A DNA stretch of 64,000 nucleotides from Isoetes taiwanensis (GCA_021234155.1 JAJEKV010000035.1:8754779-8818778); one strand, 5' to 3'. Shown: positions 12,540 through 23,974, counted from the stretch's first letter. Notes: a model not told the origin generated them from the sequence alone. Program-made: numbers and translations.

Positions 12540-13259
12540 TCAAATAATTAAATATTTTTGGCTTATCTCTTTCTTCAAGGGATTGAGAATTCTGGAAGAT
12601 ATTGGAGAACACCTATTTAAGTGGAGCAACATGGATGGACATACTTGATTCTAAAGTGCAGTTTCTACATGCTGATGTAACGGTTTCTGCTTGTCTATTG
12701 GTTGGTGTCTTTGCCGCACCTGCAACTTGGATGAGTTCTCTTAAACTTTTTGTGTTGACTGTCTCGCTTTAAAGAAGGGCAAATTTGACGATTTAACTGT
12801 TGAGGAAGCATCAAGATTCTAGTGCATGGCATGTCACCATCTGTTTTGTATGACATTTCAGATGTATGAGAAATAAAAAAAAAACATTTTCTTTTCCAAT
12901 CTGGTTGACAATATGTACCCTTTGCTTCCCCACAATGATACATGCACACCCATTTGCATAGGTGGACATCGCCTCCGAATTGAGATGGGGAGATGGATTT
13001 GGGAGCCCCTCCAGGACAGACTCTGTCAATGTTAGTGGGAGCAGTGAAAGACGAACGCCACATCTTTTAGAGCTGTCCAACGTATGATCAAACCCAGGCC
13101 GCTATGTTGAGTTCGTTAGGTCCGTCTAACCACTACATGAAATGTTGAGCACGGCCTTGGTACAGATGCTGGAATCATACCTTCAAAAGGTCATCGGCTG
13201 GATCGGCTATGTTCTCGGGCACTCGCCTGGCGTATATATATTTTCCTCATGGTGTATGT
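12540..13259. other. No supportable gene
   Basis: Overlapping minus-strand frames of up to 122 codons exist at 12695-13080 but lack conserved motifs, and frames on both strands stay open equally. I see no splice-supported gene. Confidence 0.4.
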
Positions 13260-13406
13260 TTTGTACATGGTATATGTTTTCTGGCACAGTTTTTCCCCCA
13301 AAAACCCTTCGGGGCTAGGGTTTTTTAACCCGAACAATAATAAGTCTGATGCGCTATTTTGTTGAGTTCTATAGGCTATTTGGTCTCCTTGGACAATAAA
13401 AGCCCT
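13260..13406 (+). mobile_element. Possible retroposon 3' end
   Basis: A stem-forming stretch (AAAAACCCTTCGGGGCTAGG followed by a T-run) is followed by TTGGTCTCCTTGGACAATAA and then directly by a pentamer array. The arrangement resembles the 3' tails of LINE/SINE retroposons that end in short simple repeats; compare the (TTATC)n tail near 25690. Confidence 0.3.
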
Positions 13407-13532
13407 TCTATTCTATTCTATTCCATTCCATTCCATTCCATTCCATTCCATTCCATTCCATTCCATTCCATTCCATTCCATTCCATTCCATTCCATTCTA
13501 TGCTATGATATTCTATTCTATTCTATTCTTAT
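13407..13532 (+). repeat. (ATTCC/ATTCT)n microsatellite
   Basis: About 25 pentamer units, mostly ATTCC in the middle with ATTCT variants at both ends. Confidence 0.97.
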
Positions 13533-14759
13533 GTGATGGAATGATTTTTAGTTGCAATTCTGATTTCACCTTGATGGTTTAATATTAACAGGAGTATGGA
13601 TTTGTAGAGAAATATGTTTACATCACATAAATATATTTGCATAGAGATATATTTGCAGAGCATGCAAATATCTGATGCTGGCAGAATATCACACTACATC
13701 AAAATAAAAAAGACGAAGAATATGTGCATGAAACATTTGAAGCATGACCTCAAGATTTAAAACAAATCTCATTCAACTCAACGAAAAACATTAATCTAAG
13801 GTTACAAAAAATGCACCGATCTGCAAATAAGTAATGCCTGTGCAAAAAACAAGGCTTCAGATATGCTAGCATTAAATAAGAGCATAAGACAATTAAGCAG
13901 AGGAATCAGAGCATAAAATGCTCATACGAACTTTGCAAATCATTGTTGCCAACAACAACAGTCGATTGATAAGCTCAGCTTAATATATCCAGACTACGAT
14001 GCAACGTCAATCAGGTTCAATTTCTGCAAGAACATCTTAGCTTACCTAAAGACTAAAAATTCTGGTCTCGGGAAGATTAAACTGCATCAATGCTCAAGCC
14101 TTGCAAGGCGAGAACTTTTGTGCGCATGACATTTTCGTGATTCATAAGAAAGCTGCCAGGAAGATAACTTCCACCTCACTAATGTTGACTGACAATACAA
14201 ATAGAAAGAAAATTTGCAATAAATGAATCCCCGTTGTCTTAGTGCTCTAGTACAATATGTGACTGAAATGGGGATTTTTGGCAGATACCTAAGACATATA
14301 CAAGGGGGTTTTGGGCGACCCTTGCATGCACATGTCGTACTCCCTATATAATAGATGCACCCCCCAGGACTCTATCTACAATAATACCGCTCTTGTATAG
14401 TAGATGAATGCTTTTTGCTTTGCCATTCTAGAGAACAAGCGGGAAACCCACTCCCAGCTGCCAGAATGGCAAACCATTCTCCACCAGTAGACAAGTCCCT
14501 CCTACTGTGCCAGAATGTCATCGCAAAAACCATTCCTAGGTTCGTTATACATATTACATTAAAAGCTCGTATCAGATTAGTAGTATTATACATAATCTAG
14601 AATTGCATTTGCATTTACTTACAGAATAATAAGAAAACTTCAGATATATATTGAGTGCAACAATGATCATGAACCATGCAACCAATCCATGCGTGGATTA
14701 GATGGAGAGGCAAATGCTCGCGTAAATTATCGAAATCCACATTGACAATCTGCTCCTGA

Positions 14760-15115
14760 TCCAAAAGTTCCATTAAAGAGCGAGACCTGGCAACCTTTTT
14801 GCCCTATTCTCCATGTCCTTAATGAAAGTTTGTACGAGATCCCTTCCCTTGTTTTCCTTTATAGTTTCTTCTAGCATCCCTAAGTCCCATTCACCAAGTT
14901 GATGTCATTGCCATCTCCAGCATATGCTTCAACAACTTTGTCCTCAACTCCAAAGCTGCTTCATCCTTATCATCTTTTCCTTATTTTCCTTTTCTTTTTA
15001 CTTTTCCTTTTCCTTGTCATTTTTCTTTTCCTTCTCCGACTCCACTTTTAGCCAGTATAATTCATCGAGTTTCTTTATGAAGTCCTCTTCTTTGGGTTTT
15101 CCAAACTTCTCACCA
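14760..15115 (-). pseudogene. Possible degraded Lys/Glu-rich coding remnant
   Basis: Read on the minus strand, this part gives broken but coding-like peptide, such as EKFGKPKEEDFIKKLDELYW followed by a Lys/Glu run, then after a stop LEETIKENKGRDLVQTFIKD. Stops and frame changes prevent a model. It could be the remains of a retroelement gag or a coiled-coil protein. The flanking DNA (13533-14759 and 15116-15753) shows no gene. Confidence 0.25.
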
Positions 15116-15816
15116 CATTGCGCCAACAAATAGGACCTAACATTTATGCCCTACTTATGTCGCACTCCTATTTGAAGTTGCTAACTTCAGATGCTCATCG
15201 TCTAAGTCGTAAAGATCTTTGCAAGATGCAGGGCTCCACATTTAGAGAGTTTGGCGCCACATCATCTTTTGGTACTGCATCGATTTCTTTTTATAGAAAT
15301 ATACTTACTCCAAGCTTTGGAATAATGAACAAGAATGCCTATGTGAACACAATGGCATAATAGAGGATCACAGTATCATGGTAGAAGAGGCTGACCACTG
15401 CAGAGCTAAGTTCCACAATTTGTAGCAAGAACACAAAATCCTCCCTAACAGCTTGTAGTTTGAAATCATCAAACCAAAATGGTTAAGTGAAGAGTCAATG
15501 GCATGGTCCATTTTTTGTGGAACGGCTCAAAAGGGGAGATCATATGAATACCAAGCAGAATTAGCATGTGGGAATTAGAACTCTAAAGGAAAAAAAAAAA
15601 CTTCATGGTAAAGATTAAGCACAAGATCTTGGGTGTTAGAAAATTTAGAGAAAGGAATTAGTTATTCACTTGAAAGAACAAATCTCGTGAGCAATACAGT
15701 GTATAACCTTAAGCAGCATATTTTGTGTCCTAGTTTATAGAATTGACAAAACTAATATCGTACCAATTTGGTGAGAACGGCTATGTGGCGCCCAAGTAAG
15801 CGCTCCGACTGGCGCC

Positions 15817-18337
15817 TTGTCCCTGGAGCCATGCTCGATGGATGAAGCAGAGGCTCTGGCCTCTGCTATTCTCCAGAGCATCCTTCCTGGAGCCCACCTT
15901 GTACCTCAAGCAATTCTAATCATAAAGACTTGGATTCTCTTTGCCACCAGAGCAGGGACTACTGTAGCTTTTTTTAGAGTCTGTGAAGATAGTGATAAAG
16001 ACTTTCTTGCCATTCTATCCTTCTTCGAGGAAGGACACAATCTAGTTGTAGTAATTAATAACGCGGGATTCCATGAAACAATTCAAAGAAACCATTCCAT
16101 AAGTAATCTTTTGATTCTTGAAGCTGATCCTAGGGTCATTCGACTCAGTTGCTGGATTTTTGGGCTCCAAACTCAGCAAGACCTTTTTTGAGGACCCAAG
16201 ATCCATCTCCTGGTGCTTGAAAATGAGACCTAATCAAGTCACTCACAAAGGGAAAGCTAGCAAAGGAATGGATCCTGATGATCCAAGCGATTTGATTACA
16301 GTAGCACAATACTCCAAAGACTGGAAAACCATCTTCAACCTGGAGGAAATTGGAGACCCTGCTTGGCAGAAGATGAGGGATCTCATGGTTACCTTCGAAA
16401 TTATCAGGGACCAGCAAAATGCAGCTATCGAATGTATGGGGATCAAGAAAGAAGGCCAGATCCTGGCCTGTCAAGAGGAAATCAGAAGGCTAGAGAAGCA
16501 GTACGCAGATGGAAAGGCCAATGACAAGGATCTAGTCTGGAATATGATACAAAAACTCCAAGAACTTGACCTGCTCTTATATCAGATGATTCAGGTTAAG
16601 GCCAGACACTCCAAAAAGGATTGCTGCAACTTAAAAAATCAAGTTTCCAAAAAATCTATGGTAGAACTCCTTCAACTCATAAAAGATCTGGCTGAAGAAC
16701 TTGAACTAATGGAGTGGAAGTCCAAAGCATCATTTAGACTGGTCCAGGTATGGGAGGAAGCAGATGACCACAAGATTGTGGAATTCAAGGAGAAGTACAA
16801 GAGAGACAATGTGTCCCTTACTGCGGCTCAGCAGCTAAAGGAGATCAAAGTGAAGCACGAAATTATTTTCCACAAACTTGAGCCTACAAAGAACTGTATT
16901 ATCTGTGATTCAAATGGTTGCTTCAACCCCCGTGAGCTTCATGAGTGCCCATGTCCTAATTGTACCAGACTTGTGAGCTTAAACTTGGACAAGAATTCTA
17001 CAAGGATCTCAGACTCCCAACTGCGCTCCAAGATCCCAGTCATGGGAAAGTATGACACACTCAATGGTACTCTTTCTTTTAAAGAAGCTCTTCTGAGTGC
17101 ATGCATGTATGATAGTGGGGGGTGTGGAAAGAATAATTTTAAAGGGAATTTAATAGATAATAAGGGGAGATCCATGATTGACTTGTTTGCCATTGATGAT
17201 AGAGCTGCAGAGTTTAAATATGCTGGAAGTGGTATTTTAATTCATTTTCCTCTGACTTGCCCCAACTTATTGGATGTTAAGAATTGGTTAAACGAGGTTA
17301 TTAATATCCCTATTGTTTTTATCCTTAGATTGGATAGCAAAACATTCCAAATTCTGTGCAGGAATAAGCATCACAGAAACATTGTTCTTATCGGAAAAAA
17401 TTCCTAGTGTGGCCAATTGTACTGCTTATATCTCAAAGTGGAATCCTCTTTATATTCCTAATGATTATTCCAGCATAGCCACTTCTACCTGGATCTCTTG
17501 TCCCAATCTCCCTCCTATTTTTTGGACCCTGTGACAGACCCAAGGTGACTTAAAGGCCATTGGAAATTGCATTGGAGAGGTTATCCAAGTTTCTATCCTC
17601 TAGACTGACTTCCCTTTAGTATGTCTTATTAAGGAAATCAACTCAATCTGGGAGAAGTATATTGGCACTCGTATTGATATTGACACTTTCTTGGATATCA
17701 ATATCGTTTACTCCAAATCCCCTGTTAAGCCCAAGGCAGAAGAAAACTCAGAAAAGGACAAAATAAAGAACAAGGGCAAAACTCCCATGAATGCCCCGGT
17801 CAGGCAGGTCTAGATAAAAAGACAACCATGCCCATAAATGGCATCAGTACTGGGGATCATCATCCTACTGAAAGAAGTGGAGTTAGGATTGAACCAGAAC
17901 AAAGATGGTTCTGCAGTGCAAGAAAGGGAGAAAGATGGTTCTGATGTGCAGGAAAGGGTGATAGATAGTTCTGTAATGCTAGAGAGGGAGAAAGAATATA
18001 GAGATTACACCCTCTCTCATGCCTCTCACAGTTACCAGACCATCATCTGAGGACAGAGCCTATGAATGTCAAATCCCTTTGTGGGATGGGGAAGGCCAGA
18101 CTGATAATATTATAGTGGAGTATATTCACGGTGAAGATGATTTCTGGGACAACTTCAACTGTGACAGTGATCTATCCAACATTTCTGTCCCCAATTTTAT
18201 TGAGTATGATGAAATTTTAGACAGAAAAGAGGATGCAAATTGGAAAACCATCATCTTTAGCAACAAGAAGCAGAAAAAGAATTTCGACCCTGAACCTACT
18301 AAAAAGAGCTCTAGCGTGCACAAGAAAACCCTTTCTT
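15817..18337 (+). pseudogene. LINE ORF1-like protein (DUF4283-like C-terminal part), frameshifted
   Basis: An N-terminal piece (15817-about 16140) passes by frameshift into a long frame that stays open to 17407; in-frame ATGs lie at 16223 and 16268. The frame then shifts again near 17340-17400 and stops appear at about 17532 and 17602. The middle is a strongly charged helical/coiled-coil region with a Cys cluster (CIICDSNGC, then CPCPNC). The last part (TWISCPNLPPIFWTL, then LKAIGNCIGEVIQVS after a stop) matches the pattern of the DUF4283 module of plant L1 ORF1 proteins, which bind element RNA. The tail is Lys/Glu-rich with a repeated KDGSAVQER/KDGSDVQER unit at 17900-17965. Confidence 0.6.
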
Positions 18338-18530
18338 AACCTTAACTGTCTCTTTTGGAATCTCCACGGCATTAATTCCAGTGCAAAGCGTGATAGACGT
18401 AAAGTTTGCCTTTCTTCTATTGCTTTCAACATTGTTTTCTTTCAGGAACATAAACTTCATAATGATGATTTTGATAGATTATTATCTAACACTATTTCCC
18501 CAGGCTTTAGACTTTGGGCTATCAAATGGT
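18338..18530 (+). pseudogene. LINE apurinic-type endonuclease, N-terminal remnant
   Basis: The frame reads NCLFWNLHGINSSAKRDRR and then IVFFQEHKL, the first two conserved blocks of L1 endonuclease (the W-N motif and the QE-K motif). After about 60 residues it joins reverse transcriptase sequence directly, so the catalytic His/Asp part is deleted. Confidence 0.7.
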
Positions 18531-19900
18531 AAGACTCATGGCCTGCCAATCGAATTTTTCAAAAAAACATAGGATATTATTGACACTACTATTACTAATA
18601 TTTGCAATGAGTTTCTTCTTCTTAGAACTCTAGACTACATAATTAATACGAGCTTCATTACCTTAATCCCTAAGGTGGATGAGCCTAGTACCTTCTCGGA
18701 TCATAGACCAATCTCCCTGACGAATGTCTTATACAAGATTATCACTGCTTCATTTGCCATGAGACTCAAGCCTATCTTGGATTAGATCATCACTAATACT
18801 CAAAATGCCTATCTTAAGGACATATGTATTCTTGACAATGTGGCTACTGCTATTATTGGTATGCACTGGGCTAAGGACAACAGGCAAGACATCTCCTTGT
18901 TAAATCTTGACATCATTAAGGCTTTCGACATGGTTAGTTGGAGTTTTTTAATTAAGTGTTGTCAATGGATTGGCTTCTCTCCGGATGTTATTAGTATGTT
19001 CTTTGCTGTTCTCAAGAACTCTAGATCTTCCGTTCTTATTAATGGAGAATGCAGCCCCTTCTTTGAGATCAAAAGAGGGGTAAAACAAGGTTGTCCTCTC
19101 GCTCCTTTTCTATTTCTTATTGTTATGGAGGCATTAAATAGTGCCTTCAAAGATGCCAGCCAAAGGGGTATGATAACTGGACTCAAGCTTCCTCAAACTC
19201 AAGGTGATCAGTTCTTCCTCATGCCCACTTTGCAGACGACACTTTTCTGTTTGTGAAAATGGATCATCAATCCATTATGAACACTCAATTGATCCTGCAA
19301 AACTTTCGCAACTATTCGGGATGCAGATCAATCCTACTAAATCAAAACTCATGGCAAGGGACCGGGTAAAAGGGAGGCAGACTGCCATTACTTTGGGCTG
19401 TGAGTATCTCTCCCCTAGCAGTAAATCTAAGATTCTTGGTATTCTGCACTGAGGGCAAATGCTAGTGATTTATAGTATAAAATTATCGAGAAGTTTAGTA
19501 GAAAAGTTGACCAGGAGATTATTTGGCCTCATGTTGTGATTCAATACACGAAATATGATATCAGATGGATCCAAGACGTTCTTCTAGTCTAACTCTCTCC
19601 TTATTTTTCGGGTAACATTCTGGTGTTCATCAAAACGATGAGGTGGGAGAGAATCAATCTCATGATAAATGACATGTGGTTGGATTAGTTCGGGTCGAGC
19701 CCAGTATTATCCCATGGAGACTCTTCTACATGCAAATGTTCCTGCACTCAAAATTATAATGCAAGGTGTGGACTTATTTGTGAAGCAATTGATCAGTCTG
19801 GTTGATTTAATCCACTATAATGTCAGATGTGTGGTTGTCCTTACAGTAACTTCATCAACCAAAGCTGGGGAATTTGAAGAAAAATACAAAAGATAGATCG
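18531..19900 (+). pseudogene. LINE reverse transcriptase, frameshifted
   Basis: Recognisable blocks in order: HGLPIEFFKK, ITLIPKVDEPSTFSDHRPIS, LNLDIIKAFDMVSW (motif A aspartate), RGVKQGCPLAPFLF (motif B) and HFADDTFLFV (motif C). The last block is in another frame from about 19225. A stop interrupts near 18784. A Cys-containing 3' part (CQMCG near 19825) may be the remnant of the zf-RVT region. Confidence 0.85.
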
Positions 19901-20639
19901 CCTTTTAGTTGATTGCTCATATCTGAAAACTTTTAGAAGATCACCTCTGTTTCTTTTTAGTTCAAGGGTCAAGGCTGCCCCTATAAAAAGCCTCTTTTTC
20001 CTTTCTCTCTTGGATTATACCATTGAGAGACCATCAGATTTTCTCGTCCTTGTATCCATATGTATCCTATGTACACCTTTTTCATATATTAATTAAATAC
20101 TGCCTTCAATAAAAAAAAACAATATACCAATTTACATCCTTGAACATACTAGTATCATCAAGATAGACTCCCCTCTTTAAGAACAACCTCGAAATCAAGT
20201 CCGAGAAAGTGACAAATGCCAAATTGCCTCTAAGGTATAGAAGAACAACATCAAAGGGCTCAAGCCGGCTTTTGCGAAAACGTTTATTGATCTACTTTGA
20301 AAAGTTTACTACAATAGGCCTAAAAATAACAAAGTCAGGACTAGACATGCAAGGGTATTTGTGCGGCAGTATAGTCTAAAAGCTTTGTCAGTCCCAGAAA
20401 TGTTTTTTAAGATTAACTGGCATCTCTAGCTACAGCAATAGTTTTGAGATAAACTTGGCTGTGATTATGAATCACAAAAAAGGTTTATCTGAGTATATAT
20501 GTCAAATACATGAAAGCGGACTCACCATTCTATGCTAAAATTAAATACTGCAATGTCTTGTGATGACTGGTTTCATTTAGTTCATCAGTTCTATAGAAAC
20601 ATGTTACTGTACAATATAAAAACTTTGTCCTTTGGGGCA

Positions 20640-20768
20640 TGGTCTAGTGCCAGGACCTTAAACTGCCACACCCAAGGTCATGGGTTCAAACATGACCAAC
20701 ATCAATCTAGTAATGAGGACCTTAAAACTCCATTGCTCTGAGGTTATGGGTTCAAGTACGATCAACTG
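20640..20768 (+). mobile_element. tRNA-derived SINE head, tandem dimer
   Basis: Two tRNA-like units of 63-bp period begin at 20643 (TCTAGTGCC) and 20706 (TCTAGTAAT). Each has a GGACCTTAAA segment and a B-box-like GGGTTCAA followed by a weak complement of the preceding GGTCATG arm. A box and B box spacing fit RNA polymerase III promoters. No acceptor-stem pairing is seen, so it is not a tRNA gene. Confidence 0.55.
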
Positions 20769-20930
20769 ATCTCATGGTAGAGACTTAAACTCACCATATG
20801 CACTACATAATCACATGCAAAACAGCCCCTAGCATATCGCGCCTAAGTATCAAAATATGTTTTTTGCATATGAGTATGCGACCAGACTAAATCGTATGTT
20901 ATCCCAGCCACATTGTTCTAGAGCTAAAGA

Positions 20931-21004
20931 TAACCATCATGCACATAGTGATTGTTTATATTCTCAATGTAAGTGTGCCTAGTCATCATAGTGTAAGAAT
21001 AAGT
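20931..21004 (+). repeat. Inverted repeat A, left copy
   Basis: Matches the reverse complement of 27901-27978 over about 75 bp with scattered differences; shared cores include CATCATGCACATAGT and TGTAAGTGTGCC. Directly followed by repeat B at 21007-21057. Confidence 0.75.
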
Positions 21005-21006
21005 GA

Positions 21007-21057
21007 AGCATAGTAATCATTGTTGAAGTATAGGGACTAGATCCATCATATGTACAT
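21007..21057 (+). repeat. Direct repeat B, left copy
   Basis: GCATAGTAATC-TTGTTG...ATCCA-CATATGTACA is shared in the same orientation with 27993-28040. Confidence 0.65.
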
Positions 21058-21568
21058 TGCAATCAAATAATCAAATCATATTAATCATGCTGGATGGGCT
21101 TTTGAGGAACTTAGAAGGGTGGAATTTCATGGAATATAGACCCGTTGGGGCTATATTTGGCTGTGATATTGTTGCCCTGTATTTTGAACGGTACTTGGGT
21201 TGAGATATTCTAGAGTTCATACATCCCTATGCCAGCTAGGTGAGATTAGTATCTACATGCTCGTGTAGAAAGGGATATATAGAGCAAAGAAACCACACAC
21301 TTCTGTCATCTCCCGCAGCCATAAGGAAATACTCTTACTACTTGTATGGTGTATTATACCATACCCAAGTCCTATACTTATTAATAGCCTGCAGAAATAC
21401 AAATCTTCCCCCAATCTTATCTTTCACTTCATAACACGGAAGATGGCCCTCAAGATGTCTCCATATTTCAATTACGTCAACCTCATAACATCGTACCGGT
21501 TCTCTAAAGTCCTCTGGCCTACACTTGTTTATCCCACCATGCCAAGTTTTGCTTGTCATCTCACAGTA

Positions 21569-22377
21569 TTGATATGGGGCATGCTAGGGGGAGTGGTCCA
21601 GAAGAAATGAATTAAGGCAATGGGGTGTTGGAAAACAATGGTTAAGGCAATGGGCATTTGGCTACAAGATATTATGGTAAAAGAAAGGGGCAAGATATTA
21701 TCCTAAGCAACCATTTGACGTATAAGAAAAGGGAAACGTCTTATCTTAAGGAAAAAGGGCAATATCGGGAATAGACTTCATGCAAAATAGGTTATCTCAA
21801 AAAGGCTCGGGAGGGGATCGAAATAGCAAAAGATCCGACTTGGTTATAAAAGGAGACAACGGTTAGTATTAGATGTTACGGCAGCCAAAAGCCTCAGTCT
21901 TCACTTCCGGCACCTGCGGAACCCGGCAATCCATAAATCATCTATTTCGGCCCAAGCAAGATTGGTCCCTGATCGCTGCTGCATAAATCCGACCTGTGTC
22001 TCTCTGATTTGGCCGAAGATCTTGTAATCAGGGCTTCTGGGTCTGCTCTGACTGCTGGTTTTCTTGATAAGTTTGAGATTGCTTCTCATTCTCTTCCTTG
22101 GTGGTTGTGTTTGAGCCTATCTAAGCCCAATACCATTGTAAGATCGGATTATTCATAAGCTGAAGTGGATAATAGGCTGTGATCAATTCCTTTCATCTTT
22201 TTCCCTTGGGAATTGCCTTAGTTCTATCTGGATCCGGTTGGGTGGAAACTGGATGCTCAAATCCATTGGTTGTGGAAACCAAGCCATTTGTTCATATATA
22301 AAGATTGTTTTCTTTATCTTGTCTATACAATTGCTTAAGTAGTTACGGCCTTAAGCTTTTCCCTTAAAGCGTATCAA
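21569..22377 (+). repeat. 5' LTR of the gag-only element
   Basis: 809 bp, nearly identical to 24106-24891. A TATA-like TTATAAAAGG at about 21845 is the probable core promoter, and the following transcript start would lie in the LTR. Confidence 0.93.
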
Positions 22378-22378
22378 G

Positions 22379-22390
22379 TGGTATCAGAGC
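22379..22390 (+). other. Primer binding site (tRNA-Met)
   Basis: TGGTATCAGAGC one base after the 5' LTR; complementary to the 3' end of plant initiator tRNA-Met, the usual primer. Confidence 0.93.
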
Positions 22391-22413
22391 ACATCGATTC
22401 TCAGATCTGATCA

Positions 22414-23631
22414 ATGGCCCAACGCTTCAATGTTACTGAAGCACAATATCAGCAAGCTTTGTCTAATGCTAGCTATATTGCAACCCAGTTAGCATTGCCC
22501 ACGCCTAGCAGTCAGCAAGAGTATGACAGGCAAGTGGAATTGCTGTCTATACTATACCGCTTCCTTCCAGATATTTATCAGCAACCTTCGCAACCTCCTC
22601 TGCCTAATGATCCTCCTCCAGTAACTCCTCCACCGCCACCTAAGCTGAGAAAATGGTTAGAGAAAGTGGATATGCCGTCTTTCAAAGGGGGAAAGACAAA
22701 GCCTGTCAAGGTTGTTAGTTTCATCAGCCAGTGGGAAAAGTTCTTTGAACGTGTGCAGGCAACAGATGTGGAACGACTGCAAGCTATGGACACTTACTTG
22801 ACAGATCGAGCTCAAGCATGGTGGCAAGGCAGACGAGAATGTGATCCTAGGATTAATAATTGGGAAAGTTTCAAAACGGCTTTTGAAGCACATTATTTAC
22901 CCTCTAACTATCACAGTGAGCTACGCAGGGAATGGGATCGTCTGAAACAGGGGGAAACTGAGAGTATTCAGTCCTATACTTCCAAATTCACTCATTTAGC
23001 GGTAAGGAATCTGGAAGGGAAAGAGCTTCTAAGAAAATATGTCAGCGGATGTAGGGATGATATTTATGCGGAAATGGAAATATTTTTCCCAAAAGATTTA
23101 AATGAAGCCATAAAACTAGCATCTGCAGTGGAGCGGAAACTAGATCCAAAGTCTAGGAAGTTTGATATTTGGGATGAGGAAACTTCAGACCAAGAGGACA
23201 AAAAGAGTAGCAAAGAGAAAAACGGAAGTAAGGAATCTTCTAAGAACTCTAAGAGGAAGAGAAATAATGGCAATGGTAATGGTTCCGAAAGGAAGCGAGA
23301 GGAGGGAAGTCAAATTAGACTGCAGAAGGAGACTAAGGAATTAAAGGGAGGATGCTATAGATGCAGAGGAAATCATTTCCTAAGGGATTGCTCATTTGGA
23401 GAAGGGGGGATCACAAAAGTTGAACCACCTAAATCTCAAAGGGGTGCACAAGTGCATGTTATTGAAGGTCCCAAGCCCATGGTTGTACAAATGCATGCTA
23501 TTGAAGGTCCCAAGCCCGTGGAGGGTATACCTGAGACCTCTAAAGCTGCTGATGAGCGGAAGAAAGATGAAGAACGAGCTAAGGCTATTGCCAAAGAACG
23601 GAGGTGGCTCCAAATTGGAACAATGGGGTAA
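22414..23631 (+). CDS. Gag protein of the gag-only element
   Basis: 405 residues, intact, starting 24 nt after the PBS. The N-terminal 60 residues are Gln-rich, then a proline stretch (about 70-85), then a Ty3/gypsy-type gag capsid domain. The capsid pattern includes FISQWEKFFERV, DRAQAWWQ, WESFKTAFEAHYLPSNYHSE and LRREWDRLKQGETESIQSY. A long Lys/Ser/Glu region (about 250-310) is followed by a zinc-knuckle-like CYRCRGNHFLRDC. Its Cys-to-His spacing is three rather than four residues, so it is CX2CX3HX4C. Near the C-terminus a short unit ending IEGPKP is repeated (VIEGPKPMVVQM, AIEGPKPVEG). No protease follows. The intact frame suggests recent mobility or selection on gag. Confidence 0.9.
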   Translation: MAQRFNVTEAQYQQALSNASYIATQLALPTPSSQQEYDRQVELLSILYRFLPDIYQQPSQPPLPNDPPPVTPPPPPKLRKWLEKVDMPSFKGGKTKPVKVVSFISQWEKFFERVQATDVERLQAMDTYLTDRAQAWWQGRRECDPRINNWESFKTAFEAHYLPSNYHSELRREWDRLKQGETESIQSYTSKFTHLAVRNLEGKELLRKYVSGCRDDIYAEMEIFFPKDLNEAIKLASAVERKLDPKSRKFDIWDEETSDQEDKKSSKEKNGSKESSKNSKRKRNNGNGNGSERKREEGSQIRLQKETKELKGGCYRCRGNHFLRDCSFGEGGITKVEPPKSQRGAQVHVIEGPKPMVVQMHAIEGPKPVEGIPETSKAADERKKDEERAKAIAKERRWLQIGTMG

Positions 23632-23805
23632 AAGTCGTAAAAATTTGCATCTCTTAGGACAAGATTTGTAAGATTTGATTTGATTTGTAATATTTGATTT
23701 TTATGTGGAATAAAAATTAAATTATTATGAAAGCATGGTGCATTAGATGTAATTTTTGAAAGGTGGTAATTGTTATAGCACAATAGGCCTAATAAAATTA
23801 CATCA

Positions 23806-23974
23806 GTATCGCGGAGATACAATTAAGTAGTACCGCAGAGGTACGAAAAATACTAACGTATCGCGGAGATACAATAGTTTAGTATCGTGGAGATACTATC
23901 AATAAGTACCGTGGAGGTACAAACGATAGCGATGTGCCGCGGAGGTACAAGGATATATCGTACTGTGGAAGTAC
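23806..23974 (+). repeat. Array of seven covarying mini-hairpins
   Basis: Seven 15-mers with a 5-bp stem and a 5-nt loop start at 23806, 23830, 23858, 23882, 23906, 23934 and 23960, a spacing of 24-28 nt. Stems are GTATC/GATAC (three), GTACC/GGTAC (two), GTGCC/GGTAC (one, with a G-U pair) and GTACT/AGTAC (one). Loops are GCGGA, GTGGA or GCAGA. Changes in one stem side are matched on the other. They lie in the non-coding part between gag and the polypurine tract. The linkers are AT-rich and not conserved. Confidence 0.93.

Larger units (their letters stand above)
15770..20120 (+). mobile_element. L1-type LINE, decayed, internally deleted
   Basis: The element has ORF1, a remnant endonuclease, reverse transcriptase and an A-rich 3' end (TTCAATAAAAAAAAAC) in the L1 order. 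A degenerate TSD flanks it: 15754-15769 (AATATCGTACCAATTT) and 20121-20133 (AATATACCAATTT). Plant L1 elements are usually 6-7 kb. This copy is 4.35 kb because most of the endonuclease and the start of the reverse transcriptase are missing. Several frameshifts and stops make it inactive. Confidence 0.8.

Noticed and set aside
12695-13080. 122- and 89-codon minus-strand ORFs
   Set aside because: No motif or splice support; frames on both strands are open.
14372-14600. Overlapping ORFs on both strands
   Set aside because: Explained by internal CCATTCT/AGAATGG symmetry; no protein family seen.
23806-23974. CRISPR-like regular repeats
   Set aside because: Repeats of 15 bp with 9-13 bp linkers vary in sequence and sit inside a plant retroelement; there is no spacer structure.
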